A stretch of 64,000 nt of DNA from Fremontodendron californicum (Eukaryota > Streptophyta > Magnoliopsida > Malvales > Malvaceae). The stretch covers positions 21,369,010 to 21,433,009 of the forward strand of contig JAULJL010000002.1 of assembly GCA_030761205.1 (NCBI GenBank). The letters run 5' to 3'. The translations under genes and the position numbers were made by a program. Under the pieces are notes generated by a model that worked only from the letters and a program-made list of their open reading frames with translations, was not told the origin of the DNA and ran no database searches. Position 1 is the stretch's first letter, and each line of letters opens with the position of its first letter. Shown one piece after another: positions 23,328-34,439 of the stretch.

Positions 23328-24007
23328 GCTATTTTTCCCAAATTTTCCATTTTTGCCTCCGAAACCCGGTTTTGCTCAAAATAAGTCCGATTTTTAGATT
23401 TTCTTCAAACTGAGCCTTGGGCTATCCTTGTTTAATCATTCCTCATCAATTAAGGGCTTTAGTCCTACCGAATCGGGCCAATTCTGTAATTCTTCCAAAT
23501 TTCACCGAAATCCACTAAAAAACCTAGTTCTCGATTTTCTTCCGAATTGACTTTTTTATCAGTTTTTCTTCCAAGTGGCTTCTCCATTACCCGTAGTCAG
23601 TGCTTATCTTTCGTTTGAGACCTTCAATTCTGACTAATTTGATCGTTTAAGCATTTTTCTTAAAATTTCCCGAACTAGGGTTTCCTTTCTACTAAGATTC
23701 CGTAACCCAACTTCCGACCTCCATATCTTTCAATGTAGACCTTGGATTATCAAAATTCTTTCACCATTTTTCAATTGAACCTCAAATCTTGATTTTGAAA
23801 GTTTGTTGACTTTTTTAGTAGTTGACTTTTTTGGGGTTGACTTTTTGTGAGGTTGACTTTTTTGAGTTTGACTTTTTCTGTCTGCTTTTTAGACTAAGTC
23901 TCGGAGTACCACCTGCAGGATGAGAAAAGCCTTTTAGCATTCTGAAATATCAATTTAGGAAGAAAATGTACCTGATTTAGGGGTCCGGACAAAATTAGGT
24001 GTCTACA
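23328..24007 (-). repeat. truncated 3' LTR of E3
   Basis: Starts TGTAGACACCTAATTTTGTC at 24007 and matches the first ~700 bp of the E1 and E2 LTRs. It stops at GCTATTTTTCCCA where it joins the transposase exon; the remaining ~3.8 kb is missing. It carries five TTGAC motifs at 23806-23872. Confidence 0.85.
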
Positions 24008-24020
24008 GCTGCCCCTCTTT
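24008..24020 (-). other. polypurine tract of E3
   Basis: AAAGAGGGGCAGC on the element strand, directly before the LTR start. Same tract in E2 (41640-41652) and at 55114-55126. Confidence 0.8.
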
Positions 24021-24289
24021 GGCTATTGTTGAGAATTAGGAATCAGGCAAAGATAAACAAACACTAATTTTGTACGGTTAGTGAAATCACATGTGAAGGA
24101 AAGGGAAAGGGGTTTTCCTTTTCATTTCTTCTTTTTCATCATTTTTTTCATTTTTTCATTCTTCCTCAATTTTTTTTTGTTGAAAAAAAGCTGTAAATTG
24201 AAGATTTTGTCCTTAAATTGAATTCCCTAACTAATCAAGGCTCGACCCGTTTTAAGGAAACGTGTTCGATTTCAAAAGAAAAAATGGTG

Positions 24290-24905
24290 CCCGAAGGTCT
24301 TAAAAATGGTGCCCGAAGGTCTTAAAATGGTGCCAAGAGGCCTTACCCGTGATTTGTAAAATTATGCCCGAAGGTCTTAAAATGGTGCCCGAAGGTCTTT
24401 AAAATGGTGCCCGAAAGCCTTACCCGTGATGAAAAATTATGCCCGAAGGTCTTAAAAATGGTGCTCGGAGGCCTTACCCATGATGAAAATACTATGCCCG
24501 GAGGTCTTAAAAATGGTGCCCGAAGATCTTAAAAATGGTGCCAGGAGGCCTTACCTGTGATGAAAATACCTTGACGACGGCCTCAAGGCTCGACTCATTT
24601 GATAAAACAGAATGAATTCGATTTAAAACAAAAGGAAATACCTCGACGGTGGTCTCAAGGCTCGACTCATTTGATAAAACGAAATGAATTCGATTTAAAA
24701 CAAAGGGAAATACCTCGACGATGGTCTCAAGGCTTGACTCATTTGATAAAACAGAATGAATTCGATTTAAAACAAAGGGAAATACCCTGACCGTGGTCTC
24801 GGGGTTCGACTCATTTGAGAAGCTGAACGAGTTCGATTTAAAACAAAAGGAAATACCTCGACGGTGGTCTCGGGGTTCGACTCATTTAAGAAACAGAACG
24901 AGTTC
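24290..24905 (-). repeat. 3'-region tandem repeats of E3
   Basis: Two arrays. The first (about 24290-24560) repeats AATGGTGCCCGAAGGTCTTA with longer higher-order units. The second (about 24570-24905) has five units of 72 bp (one of 71) around CTCGACTCATTTGATAAAA and GAATTCGATTTAAAACAAA. Ogre-type elements are known for such variable 3' untranslated repeats. Confidence 0.85.
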
Positions 24906-26399
24906 AATTTGGAAAGTCAAAGTTTTCTTGATTCCTGCAATGTTAGCTAAATGCAATGATGAGAATGACATGCTTTGCAAATGCTTGTATGTTTCCTGAG
25001 GATGAATGCAGTCAAATGATTGTGTCATGATTTCTAATCCATGGTTTCTTTGAGGTTCACAGATTATCCGACTTCATGATGGAGTCTTCAATTATTCACT
25101 GATGCCCCACTTAAGGAACCCTTTACTCAAGTTTAATTGTCAAACAGTCGTAGTTTTTGACTTCGCTCAAATTCACAAATTTCTAACTTCGTGACGGAGT
25201 CTCTAACACATTCACTGTTTTCCTTTACTTGGCGAATTTTCCAGCGGGATTAGTGGTTTCCAAACCTTTTCTAAGATTTAGATCTATTCCTTAGTAATAC
25301 TTTTAAACTCCCTTATATTTTAAAAATTTATGTTTACTAATCATCATTCAATTTAATAACAAACAAAATGCAATCACAAAAATGTATGAAAGAAAGTATG
25401 AAACAAGCAATTCTCATAAAAGGGGTAACAAACATTTATTACAACAAAATGTTTTAAAATAATAAAAGTGGATATCAGGGATATAAGGAACAAATGTAAA
25501 GTTATAGGTTGTTGATGCCCCGGATGCGGAATATCTTGGACCCCTCCTTTTTCAAATCATCTGAAATTTCTCTTGAACAATCAATCTACTTGGGTAATCC
25601 CTCGGTTTCCGTAGTTACTTCAGACTGAGTTGTTCCTTTTTCTTTCAAATACTTTCTCCCCCTTTACACGAAGCATTGATTCAAACCTTAATCAGTACTT
25701 GAGTCACCCTTTGCGGGTTTTCAACTCAAGTGTCCCTCATTCAGTATTAAGTCGCCCTTTGCGGGTTTTCAGCTTAAATCTCTCCCTTTTTTTTTTATCA
25801 TGCATCTGAGAATTCTGAATGCTTCCAAGGTAAAAATGTCAATTCAAAAGATGGGATGAATTCTGAGAAAAACCTTTCAAATTAAATACCCATGCTTGAT
25901 CAAAATGGACTTTTAAAGTACGTAATGTAGGCCAAGGTTCGGGTTTTAGAATGAAAGGATAAAATAGACCCAAAATGTGTTTAAGGGTAATTGGATCAAG
26001 GATCATTTCCTGAGGAGAATTCATTCTTGAGACATTTGTCCCTTTTTTGGACTTTTTTTTTCTTTCATTCCTGGCTTTCATTTGCCATTCTTTGATTTCA
26101 CATTTTCCAATGGCTCTCTTTTTTGCCATGATTTTGATTATTTTTCCTCGTATTTGCCCTCCAGTGTAGAGGGTGATCCTTGATCAGGGTTCAACGAAGG
26201 AAATAACTCCCAAGGCTCAAAGGGGTGACTAGGGATAATTTCTTCTTAGTGAGGGGAATATGAAAGATGGCCATTTATCACACCAAGCATGAATATTCTC
26301 TTTGAAAACCAATTCTCAGGGGAGATAGATATATAGAATTTCTATTTCTACATTTGGAATCATTCGAATTCCCATGTGCATAGCATCACACTTTTGTTT
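24906..26399 (-). other. E3 non-coding region between integrase and 3' repeats
   Basis: No intact gene. The part 25839-26340 is clearly related to about 37785-38440 of E2 (shared CCTGATCAAGGAT, CTGAGCCATGG-like and lysine-rich segments). This alignment shows where the pol deletion in E2 ends. Confidence 0.6.
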
Positions 26400-27153
26400 T
26401 TAAGCATAATACTTCTTCAATTCATTAGCATTCACGGGATGTCCAAAATCATTCCCATCCATCCGAGTTAGAATCAATGCTCCTCCAGAATAAGCTCTTT
26501 TTACCACATAGGGTCCTTCCCAATTTGGAGCCCATTTTCCTCGCGGATCCTTCACTATGGGGAGAATTTTCCTCAGTACCAACTCTTCTTCTCGAAACTA
26601 TCTGGGTCGAACCTTCTTGTTATGGGCTCGAATCATCCTTTTATGATACAACTTCCCGTAAAAAATTTCCTTCAATCTTTTCTCCTTGATAAGATTCAGC
26701 TGTTCATAACAAGCTCTAACCCATTATGCCTCTTCTAGGCCAACCTCCATCAAAACACGAAGTGAAGGAATCTCAACTTCAATAGGTAACACTGCTTCCA
26801 TACCATATACCAAAGAAATGGCGTTTCCCCTGTAGATGTGTGAACCAAAGTGCGATATGCATGAATAGCAAAAGGCAAGATCTCATGCCAGTCCTTGTAC
26901 ATATCAGTCATCTTCTTGACCATCTTCTTGATGTTTTTGCTGGCTTCTTCTACTGCCCCATTCATCTTCGGACGATAAGGTGTCGAATTGTGATGCGTGA
27001 TCTTGAACTGAGTACATACCTCTCTCATCATCTTATTATTCAGATTGAGAGCATTATCTGAAATAATTCTTGCTGGCAATCCATATCGGCATATGATTTC
27101 CTTCTTAACAAATCTGCATACCACCGACTTCGTTACATTTGTATAAGAAGCAG
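26400..27153 (-). pseudogene. E3 integrase, C-terminal half
   Basis: Continues the integrase that E2 splits. Seen: CRYGLPARIISDNALNLNN with the second catalytic Asp, YRPKMNGAVEEASKNIKK with the Glu, and FAIHAYRTLVHTSTGETPF. A frame change and stop near 26700-26760 separate this from the C-terminal end (26400-26582: GKWAPNWEGPYVVKRAYSGG and ELKKYYA), a typical integrase tail. The first ~35 codons of the apparent ORF ending at 27247 belong to the E2 LTR. The matching N-terminal half lies at 46233-46672. Confidence 0.88.
27149..27153. other. target site duplication of E2, left
   Basis: AGCAG directly before the E2 5' LTR; the same five bases follow the 3' LTR. Confidence 0.93.
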
Positions 27154-27287
27154 TGTAGACACCTAATTTTGTCCGGGCCACTAAACAGGTATGTTTTCTT
27201 CCCATATTGATGTTTCCGAGTATAAAAAGACTGTTTTCATCCTGCATGTGGTACTCCGAGACTTAGTTTAAGAGGGCGAGCATAAAA

Positions 27288-27355
27288 AGTCAAACTTGAA
27301 AAAAAGTCAACCCCGAAAAAGTCAACCCCAGAAAGTCAACTACTGAAAAAGTCAA
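27288..27355 (+). promoter_or_regulatory. AGTCAA (W-box-like) array in the E2 LTR
   Basis: Five AGTCAA motifs (TTGACT on the other strand) in 68 bp, near the LTR 5' end. Same array at about 41787-41854 in the 3' LTR. WRKY binding is an inference from the core motif. Confidence 0.5.
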
Positions 27356-28658
27356 CCCACTTTCAAAATCAAGATTTTAAGTTCAATTGAAAAATGGAGA
27401 AAGAATTTTGATAATCCGAGGTCTACATTGAAAGATATGGAGTTCGAAAGTTGGGATTTGGAGATTCAGTAGAAAAGAAACCCTAATCCGAGAAATTTGG
27501 GGAAAAGTGCTTAAACGACCAAACTGGTCGAAATTGAAGGTTCCAAATGAAAGATAAGCACTGACTACGGGTAATGGAGAAGTCACTTGCAAGAAAAACC
27601 GAAAGAAAAGTCAATCCGGGAGAAAACCGAGAATTAGGGTTTTTAGTGGATTTCGGTGAAATCGGGAAGAATCACAGAAATGGCCCGACTTGGTAAGACC
27701 AAAGCCCCCAATGGATGAGGAATGATTAAAAAGGATGGCCCAAGGCTCAAATTGAAGAAAATCTAAAAATCGGACTTGTTTTGAGCAAAACCGGGTTTCG
27801 AAGGTTAAAAGGCAAAATTGGAAAATTTTGGGAAAAATAGCAAATGGACACCGAAAATTATGGAAAATTTGTCAATCTCATTCTTAAATCATTTGAAAGA
27901 TATTGGTAAAAGAAAATCTTGATTCCGAGTTCGTTTGCAAAATGGCCAAATCCCGGGCTTTTTATGCAGTAATTCAAAAAGATAAATCCCGGAAAAATAG
28001 CAAATGGACTCCAAAAATTCCGAAATTTGGTAAATCTCATTTTTAAATTATTTGGAAGAGATTGGCGAAAGAAAATCTTGATTCCGAGTTCATTTGCAAA
28101 ATGGCTAAATCCCGAGCTTCCTATGCAGTAATTCAAGCCGATAAATCCCGAAAAAATACCAAATGAGCTCCAAAAATTACGAAAACTTCCAGATCACACT
28201 TTTTAATTATTTTGAAGAGATTGGTGAAGAAAAATCTTGATTTGGAGCTCGTTTAAAAAATGGTAAAAAGTAGGGGCATAAAAGGACATTTTGGGAAGAA
28301 AAAATCCAAATAAATAGCAAACGGACTCGGATAATTTTGAAAACTTCCAGAACTCAATATTTTATTATTTTGGAAGTATTAAAAAACGAAAAATTGAATT
28401 TGGAGCCCGTTTGATATTTATTTTGCATCCGGGAGGGCAAAATGGTCATTTCACCCAAGCAACCGAAAAGGGCTTTTTGGGCCCTTCAAAAAATCAGAGT
28501 TGGGCTGGAAAAAAGATGTCAACATTTTTCTTGGACAGCTGTAATTTGAGAGGGCTGAGATGCTAATCTAAGGGTGGTAATTTCATGACTTTTCATCTTG
28601 AATTATTGGCCATTTGATGGAAATTAGGTTACACAAAAATGACAACATCTTGGAGTCC

Positions 28659-28667
28659 ATATAAGCA
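28659..28667 (+). promoter_or_regulatory. probable TATA box of the E2 LTR
   Basis: CATATAAGC in the LTR segment not shared with E1. The same site is present in the 3' LTR at about 43158-43166. Confidence 0.45.
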
Positions 28668-29869
28668 TCATTTTCTGCCAGCCCTAAGGGGGGAGGCAGA
28701 TTTTGTTTTTTCTTTTCCAATTTGGTTGATTTCTCTTAGTTTTTCTTAGTTTTTTATCTTCTTGGTTGAGAGCAAAAAAAGAAAAGTTTAGAAAAAAAGG
28801 AAAGTTTGAAGAGAAAAGCTTGAAATATTAGCTTCTTGAGGTTGCTCTTGAGCACCAACTCTTGCACTTTCATTTTCTATTCTTATTTTTTGCTATTTTA
28901 ATCTGTACTTGGTGAGTTTTCATTTTAAAATAATGTTTCTTGTTCTTCCTTCATTTCCTTTCTTAAGTATATTTTTTTTTACATTTTGTTTTTACAATAA
29001 ACTCACCATGGCCAAATGGCCTACATTATTTATTTTAAGTTGTTGTTTTTGATTCATTTTACCATATTGTTTATGCTATTTTCTTTATTTTTGATGTTTT
29101 AAATATTATGTTATTTCATGTTCTTAAGTTATATTTAATTTGGTTGCTTTGTTTATTGCCATTTATGTCTTAGATATCATGTTTTTGCATTTTTAATTTT
29201 CTGTTTTTATGTTGTTTAAATTTGAGCATGTTTTAGATTTAGTATATTAGGTGTTTGTGAAAATGCTTGTGTGATTTTTGTGTTATGACTTAGTTTTTCA
29301 TGCTAGCATACCAAGTGTTTGTGAAAATGCCATGCTTGTTGAAGCTTGGGGCCATTTGGCTACTCCATGTGTTTTGCATTGTGTGTTGTATTTTTGTCAT
29401 GCTAGTTGTTAGGTTTTTGCATTTGCATGATATTTGGTTGGATTTTTGAATTAAGCATGCCTTGTGTTTGTGAAAATGCCATGCATGTCTTAGGTCTAGG
29501 TTACATTAAATGCCATGCAAGTTCATGTTAGGTCTAGGCCATATTATTTGTGTCATGCATTTTCCTTACATTTAGGTTTAGATCCATGCATTTCATGCAT
29601 TATGTTTGCTGCATTGTTTCATGCATTTCATGTTCATGCCACTTGAATAATGACTTGAGCCAATTAATGGTGAAGATCATGCTCTCTTGAGCACACTTGT
29701 GGAAAATTAAGTTTGTCAAATTGATTACTCTACCTTTGTGATTTTTTTTATTTAGCCAATTTTTATCTAACTTTCAAAGAGTCCTAGCTACTGCTTTCAA
29801 GTCATTTTATGAGTTTCAAATATTTTTACTTTGGTTTTTAAATGATTTTATCAAAAGCAAAAATGTGTT

Positions 29870-30510
29870 GGCAAAGCAGTTTTTTTCTCCTCCAAAAACT
29901 CGTACATCTATGATTTGTTTGGGAATTCATCTTTGATCAGAAAATTAAGCCGATTTTTTTTCATGTAGTTTTACATGTCCTGAGTCTCCAGTATTTTTTT
30001 TAGAATTTTTGGAAGTTTTAAAAATTGGGTAAAAAATCGTGGATTAAAACTGGACAGTGGAGTCAGAATTGAATTTAAAGAAAAAACAAAGCAGTTTTTT
30101 TTCTCCTCCAAAAACTAGTACATCTATGATTTTTCTGGGAATTCATCTTTGATCAGAAAATTAAGCCGATTTGTTTTCGTGTAGTTTTACATGTCCTGAG
30201 TCTCCAGTATTTTTTTTAGAATTTGTGGAATTTTTAAAAATAGGATAAAAAATCGTGGATTAAAACTGGACAGTGGAGTCAGAATTGAATTTAAAGAAAA
30301 ACAAAGCAGTTTTTTCTCCTCCAAAAACTCGTACATCTCTGGTTTTTCTGGGAATTCATCTTTGATCAAAAAATTAAGCCGATTTTTTCTCGTATAGTTT
30401 TATATGTCCTGAGTCTCCAGTATTTTTTTTAGAATTTATGGAATTTTTAAAAATAGGGTAAAAAATCGTGTACTAAAACTGGACAGTGGAGTCAGAATTG
30501 AATTTAAAGA
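29870..30510 (+). repeat. tripled ~215-bp block in the E2 LTR
   Basis: Three tandem copies starting AAAGCAGTTTTTTCTCC at about 29873, 30089 and 30304. The block is single in E1 (about 7490-7715) and triple again in the 3' LTR (about 44370-45010), so the amplification predates this insertion. Confidence 0.9.
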
Positions 30511-31571
30511 AAAACCAATTTTCTGTTTTGGTTAATTTACTTAGAGTGGGCTGATTAGGAGGGTTAGCTACTGACTTAGGATGATTTCTAAGCCCTTTTA
30601 AACTCTAAAATGGTTTTTCAAGTCCCGGGTTAAAGGTAGTCAAGTCCGGATTTTTTAAACTTAGAAAATTAGAGCCATTTAAAAAAAAATTAGCCCAGTT
30701 TTTATTGTTAATTCAAGCTTTTCAAAATTGTTTTCAAACAATCACAAAGTATTTTGGTTTTAGAATATTTAATTTGACATATTTTCCTAAGGTAGCCGGA
30801 TATCTTTTTAGATATACGGATTTCCTTAATTAAAGGAAAAAATACATTTCATGCATTGCATTTTTATTTTTATGCATATTATATGATAGCATTATTTTAT
30901 TCCATGTCATTTAAATTATATGCCATATCATTCATGTTTGCCATGTCATTTAGGTTGCATTATGTTATTTAGATTTTGCTATGTCATTTTATTTATGTCA
31001 TGCATATACATATTCATTTATTTTAAATGTTTTAAAAAAGATAATGGTTTTCAATAAAAAATATAAAGATATTCCCGAGTTAAAATAATTCATGAGTTCT
31101 CTACCGGGTTTGCTGGAGGGAATATCATCAATTATCATTAATAAAGGAATATCTTTCTTTCAAAAAAGAGAATGATTCGGAAAGTTTTCCAAAACTAATA
31201 AAAATTTCTATATTTTGCCACGTTTGTTGGGGAATATAGGAAAATTTTGAATTTATAAATTCCGGATCATTTTCAATAAAAAATGGAATTATTTTTTTTA
31301 AATTGGGAATTAACTTGAAATACTAAATTTAAAACCAACTTTTACCGAGACTTGAGATAACACACGATTAATAAGGTACCGATTTATACGGGCGTTGTGG
31401 GGGTGCTAATCCTTCCCTGCACGTAACCGACTCCCGAACCCGCTTCTTTGATTTCTCTGGTTTAAAACGCAGACTTGAAATTGGTTTTTAAAATGTTTTA
31501 ATTAATTTTTAAAATATTTTATAAAACCGGTTTTAATAGGTGGCCGATCACACCTAGCTAAAAAAGATTGG

Positions 31572-31582
31572 TGGCGACTCCA
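31572..31582 (+). other. PBS-like 11-mer inside the E2 5' LTR
   Basis: TGGCGACTCCA, about 145 bp before the real primer site; also at 46074-46084 in the 3' LTR. Confidence 0.6.
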
Positions 31583-31727
31583 TGTCTTTTTTAAGGTCAT
31601 TTTCAAAACCTTCATTTCTAGAGGAATTAAGTCGACTTTTCCTCGGTTTTTTTTTTAAATGTCACGCTTAACGAATAATAAAGTCTTGCGATGAGACTCG
31701 TCGTTATTTTTTTAGGTTGCGACAGCT

Positions 31728-31746
31728 TGGCGACTCGGCTGGGGAC
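31728..31746 (+). other. primer binding site of E2
   Basis: TGGCGACTCGGCTGGGGAC, three bases after the LTR. It differs from the E1 site by one base (C to G at position 10). Confidence 0.85.
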
Positions 31747-33209
31747 TATTAGAGAGTCAGGCCTAGAAATAGTCGTGTGTTATCAAAGTCTCAGTTTTGG
31801 TTGGTTTAATTGGTATTTAATTTTAATTCCCACATTTTTCTAATAAAGAGAATTTTGAAAATAATAAAATGTTTTTAAAAATGTTCATTCTCATGTGCAT
31901 GCATTTTATTATTGTTCTCTAGTTATTTAAGGTTGTATATTATAATTGCTTGTCGGTTAATGCGTTACACTATTCTTGAATGTTTTAATTGCTAGGGCAT
32001 TTAGAATAAGGTTTGTAGAATAAGTAGTGAAAGGTTTGATATTCCTCCACACACACTACACGTGCATTTGCATAACATGAATCCTCTACCCGGATTCCGT
32101 CCTTTTAAGTGGAAGTAAAGTAACTACGCCTTCGTGATTGATCCTCCGTATGGGCTAGTGAAACACTTCCGGAGTATAAAGTACCTAATGCCTTCGTGAT
32201 GATCCTCCGCATGGGCATAGGAAAATATACTCTAACGAATTGAACCCGCTTTTATCGGGGTGCCTTACTAGCCTTCACCGACAACAGTGAGGAACAATTC
32301 GGGGCCTTAGAACCGATTCACCCTCATATAGTTGAACCTAGGAGAAGCCATCCCGAATTTTCGTTAGATATACCGAAAATAGGAACACATGGAGGGACAT
32401 TTCTAAACTTTTTGTTACCTATTTTACACTCCGAATAAGTGTGGTAAATCGGGCAACGATGTACGTACATCGCCCGTAATAAATGTGATACTCCGCCTCG
32501 AAGGCATCGTGATGCCTAAATAAGCAGATATTGTTGGGGCAGATGTTCATTAGCTGTTTTTTTTATAAAAAAAATCATTTTTCAAGCATTTTTGCATTTT
32601 GCACATTTCATACATGTGTGAATAGAGCATGTACATTTTGGTTGTATTATTGATCTCGTTTTTGCAAAAAATGGATGGTGATAATAGTTTCATTTCATGA
32701 TTTCATAAAACCAGTAGTATCACATGAACATTTGCATATTGTACCATAGTGGGATCTACCCTGAAATACTTTTGAAAATAATGTGATTGGTTTTTCAAAA
32801 CAAAAAAAAAATGTAAAAAAAAAAAAACATGTTAAAAAAAAAATCATAAATTTGGAGGCAAATCTTGCATAATGAGATTTTTGAATAATTAAGATTTAGG
32901 TCCCATCAATTTCGTGTAATCATTGATTTCTTTGTATATACCTTGGTGTTAATTCATTTATTTTTTGCATGTATCATTTTGACATCATGTTATAGTCATA
33001 GCATGCATGATCATTCATTGTAGGACACGTTTATGACATGCATAGTCATTATCTGTATATACTTGGCATTAGATTGCATCCATAGCATACATAGTCATCA
33101 TAATTTCTCTGTATATGTTCATGCATTAATCATCAGTTTATTCATGCACATAGGAATAGAGCATGTACATTCATAATTGTATTCTTAATCTCATGACATT
33201 TTCATTTGC
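31747..33209 (+). other. E2 5' leader
   Basis: Non-coding. Contains a perfect 16-bp palindrome (CGATGTACGTACATCG, 32457-32472), a GGCATCGTGATGCC near-palindrome (about 32502-32515) and A-rich tracts near 32805-32850. A related but diverged segment (TACCCGGACTCG, CTACGCCTCGAGAGG) is in E4 at about 63060-63300. Confidence 0.7.
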
Positions 33210-34160
33210 ATGAAAGGGGTTCGAGATATGAGGAATGAATCGGAGGAACGATTGGGTGCTTTGGAACGCAATCAAGAGGAATATGGACATGAAATCCGAG
33301 AGGTGAAGGAACAACTTGCCAAATTGCTGAAAATGGTTGAGGATATGGGTAACAGTAAAGGTGAACTTTCTCAGGGCTTCGCATCATCTTCGGATCAACC
33401 AAAACCATTAGGCCCAGAACACATAATCCTTGCTGGATCCTGCGCTTGTCAATGCCACAAAGGTTGCAATCCTGATGAAATTATGGACAAAATCATGAAA
33501 ATGATTAAACCTGAGAGCCTGATACCAAAGATAGAAACCTTGGATCCTGTACCATACCTGCAAACTGTTCGAGGTCCAAGCCAGTATCCCCACCCTACCA
33601 TGGTCCAATCGTCCATTGGGATGACCACTACGGGATTCCTGAATCCCACTCCATCACCAACAACTACCAGTTCATACTATTTCCCTCATCAACCACCTTA
33701 TCCAGCATTCGGGATAGGAACCTCGAGCTATGTACAACCTCCAAAGGCCCCGTGTCCGAATCCATACCATCACCATGCTGTTCCGCCACATCTCCATGTA
33801 AACACTCCGGTTCGGACCTTAGTGCCACCACCAAGTGCCCCAACTCCTAGGCCATGTGTAACTAAGAAACGACCCCAGGATAAGACCCAAATGCCTTTTG
33901 ATCCCATTCCAATCAGCTACCAAGAGCTCCTCCCTATACTGATCCAAAATCACATGGTTGCCTGTGTCCCATTGAAACCCCTGTTACCACCATATCCAAG
34001 GTGGTATAATCCAAATGCAAGATGTGATTATCATTGTGGAATTGTTGGTCATAACGTTGAAGACTGTATGGCATTCAAAAAGAAAGTGCAAACTCTTATA
34101 AATGCCAAGTGGTTGGATCCCACGACACTGATTGATAGAGGACTGGGAAAGCGTCATTAG
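33210..34160 (+). CDS. capsid-less gag-like protein of E2
   Basis: 316 aa, intact, the twin of the E1 ORF at 3685-4635 with seven replacements. Order: charged helical N-terminus (residues about 1-55), Cys/His cluster CACQCHKGC, Pro/Tyr-rich middle, then the gag-like end with PPYPRWY, the knuckle CDYHCGIVGHNVEDC (about 275-290) and FKKKVQTLI. Compared with the 485-aa gag downstream, the capsid core is absent, while the N-terminal helix and the C-terminal block align by eye. The N-terminal and C-terminal similarities also extend to the E3 gag, whose knuckle region reads NCAYHVGIQRQ and DCMAFKKKVQSLIN. The start is the only upstream Met. Role unknown. Confidence 0.88.
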   Translation: MKGVRDMRNESEERLGALERNQEEYGHEIREVKEQLAKLLKMVEDMGNSKGELSQGFASSSDQPKPLGPEHIILAGSCACQCHKGCNPDEIMDKIMKMIKPESLIPKIETLDPVPYLQTVRGPSQYPHPTMVQSSIGMTTTGFLNPTPSPTTTSSYYFPHQPPYPAFGIGTSSYVQPPKAPCPNPYHHHAVPPHLHVNTPVRTLVPPPSAPTPRPCVTKKRPQDKTQMPFDPIPISYQELLPILIQNHMVACVPLKPLLPPYPRWYNPNARCDYHCGIVGHNVEDCMAFKKKVQTLINAKWLDPTTLIDRGLGKRH

Positions 34161-34439
34161 GATTGAGAGATTTACATCATTGAGGTGGAAATACTTCGGT
34201 CTTATATGATGTAATAGGATTTCACTTTTTCAGTAGCCGGCTCTTATAGCCTTAGGATGTTAGGAAAAATAAAGTGCTTGTAAGGACAGTTTTAACCACT
34301 GTTCAAATTTTGTAAAACATGGTTTATACCATTGTGAACGTTGACGTGGGAATGAATTGATTATGTTTCAAATTTATGAGATGTTGATGATTAAGTTCCT
34401 CCGGTTCTTATTTCCTCCGTGATATCTCCCCCTTTGCAT

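Larger units (their letters stand above)
23041..24309. repeat. left copy of the 1.3-kb chimeric direct repeat
   Basis: Consists of the last intron and exon of the En/Spm transposase (23041-23327), a truncated Ogre-type LTR (23328-24007) and adjoining polypurine tract and 3' internal sequence (24008-24309). It is repeated at 54118-55417 in the same orientation. This copy is the original for the transposase part, because upstream exons continue without a break to its left. Confidence 0.85.
27154..31724 (+). repeat. 5' LTR of E2 (4571 bp)
   Basis: Begins TGTAGACACC, ends GGTTGCGACA. Contains five TTGAC motifs near the start, a TATA-like box about 1.5 kb in, a tripled ~215-bp block and a conserved U5 block next to the primer site. 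No gene inside; the short ORFs in both orientations recur only because the LTR recurs. Confidence 0.95.
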
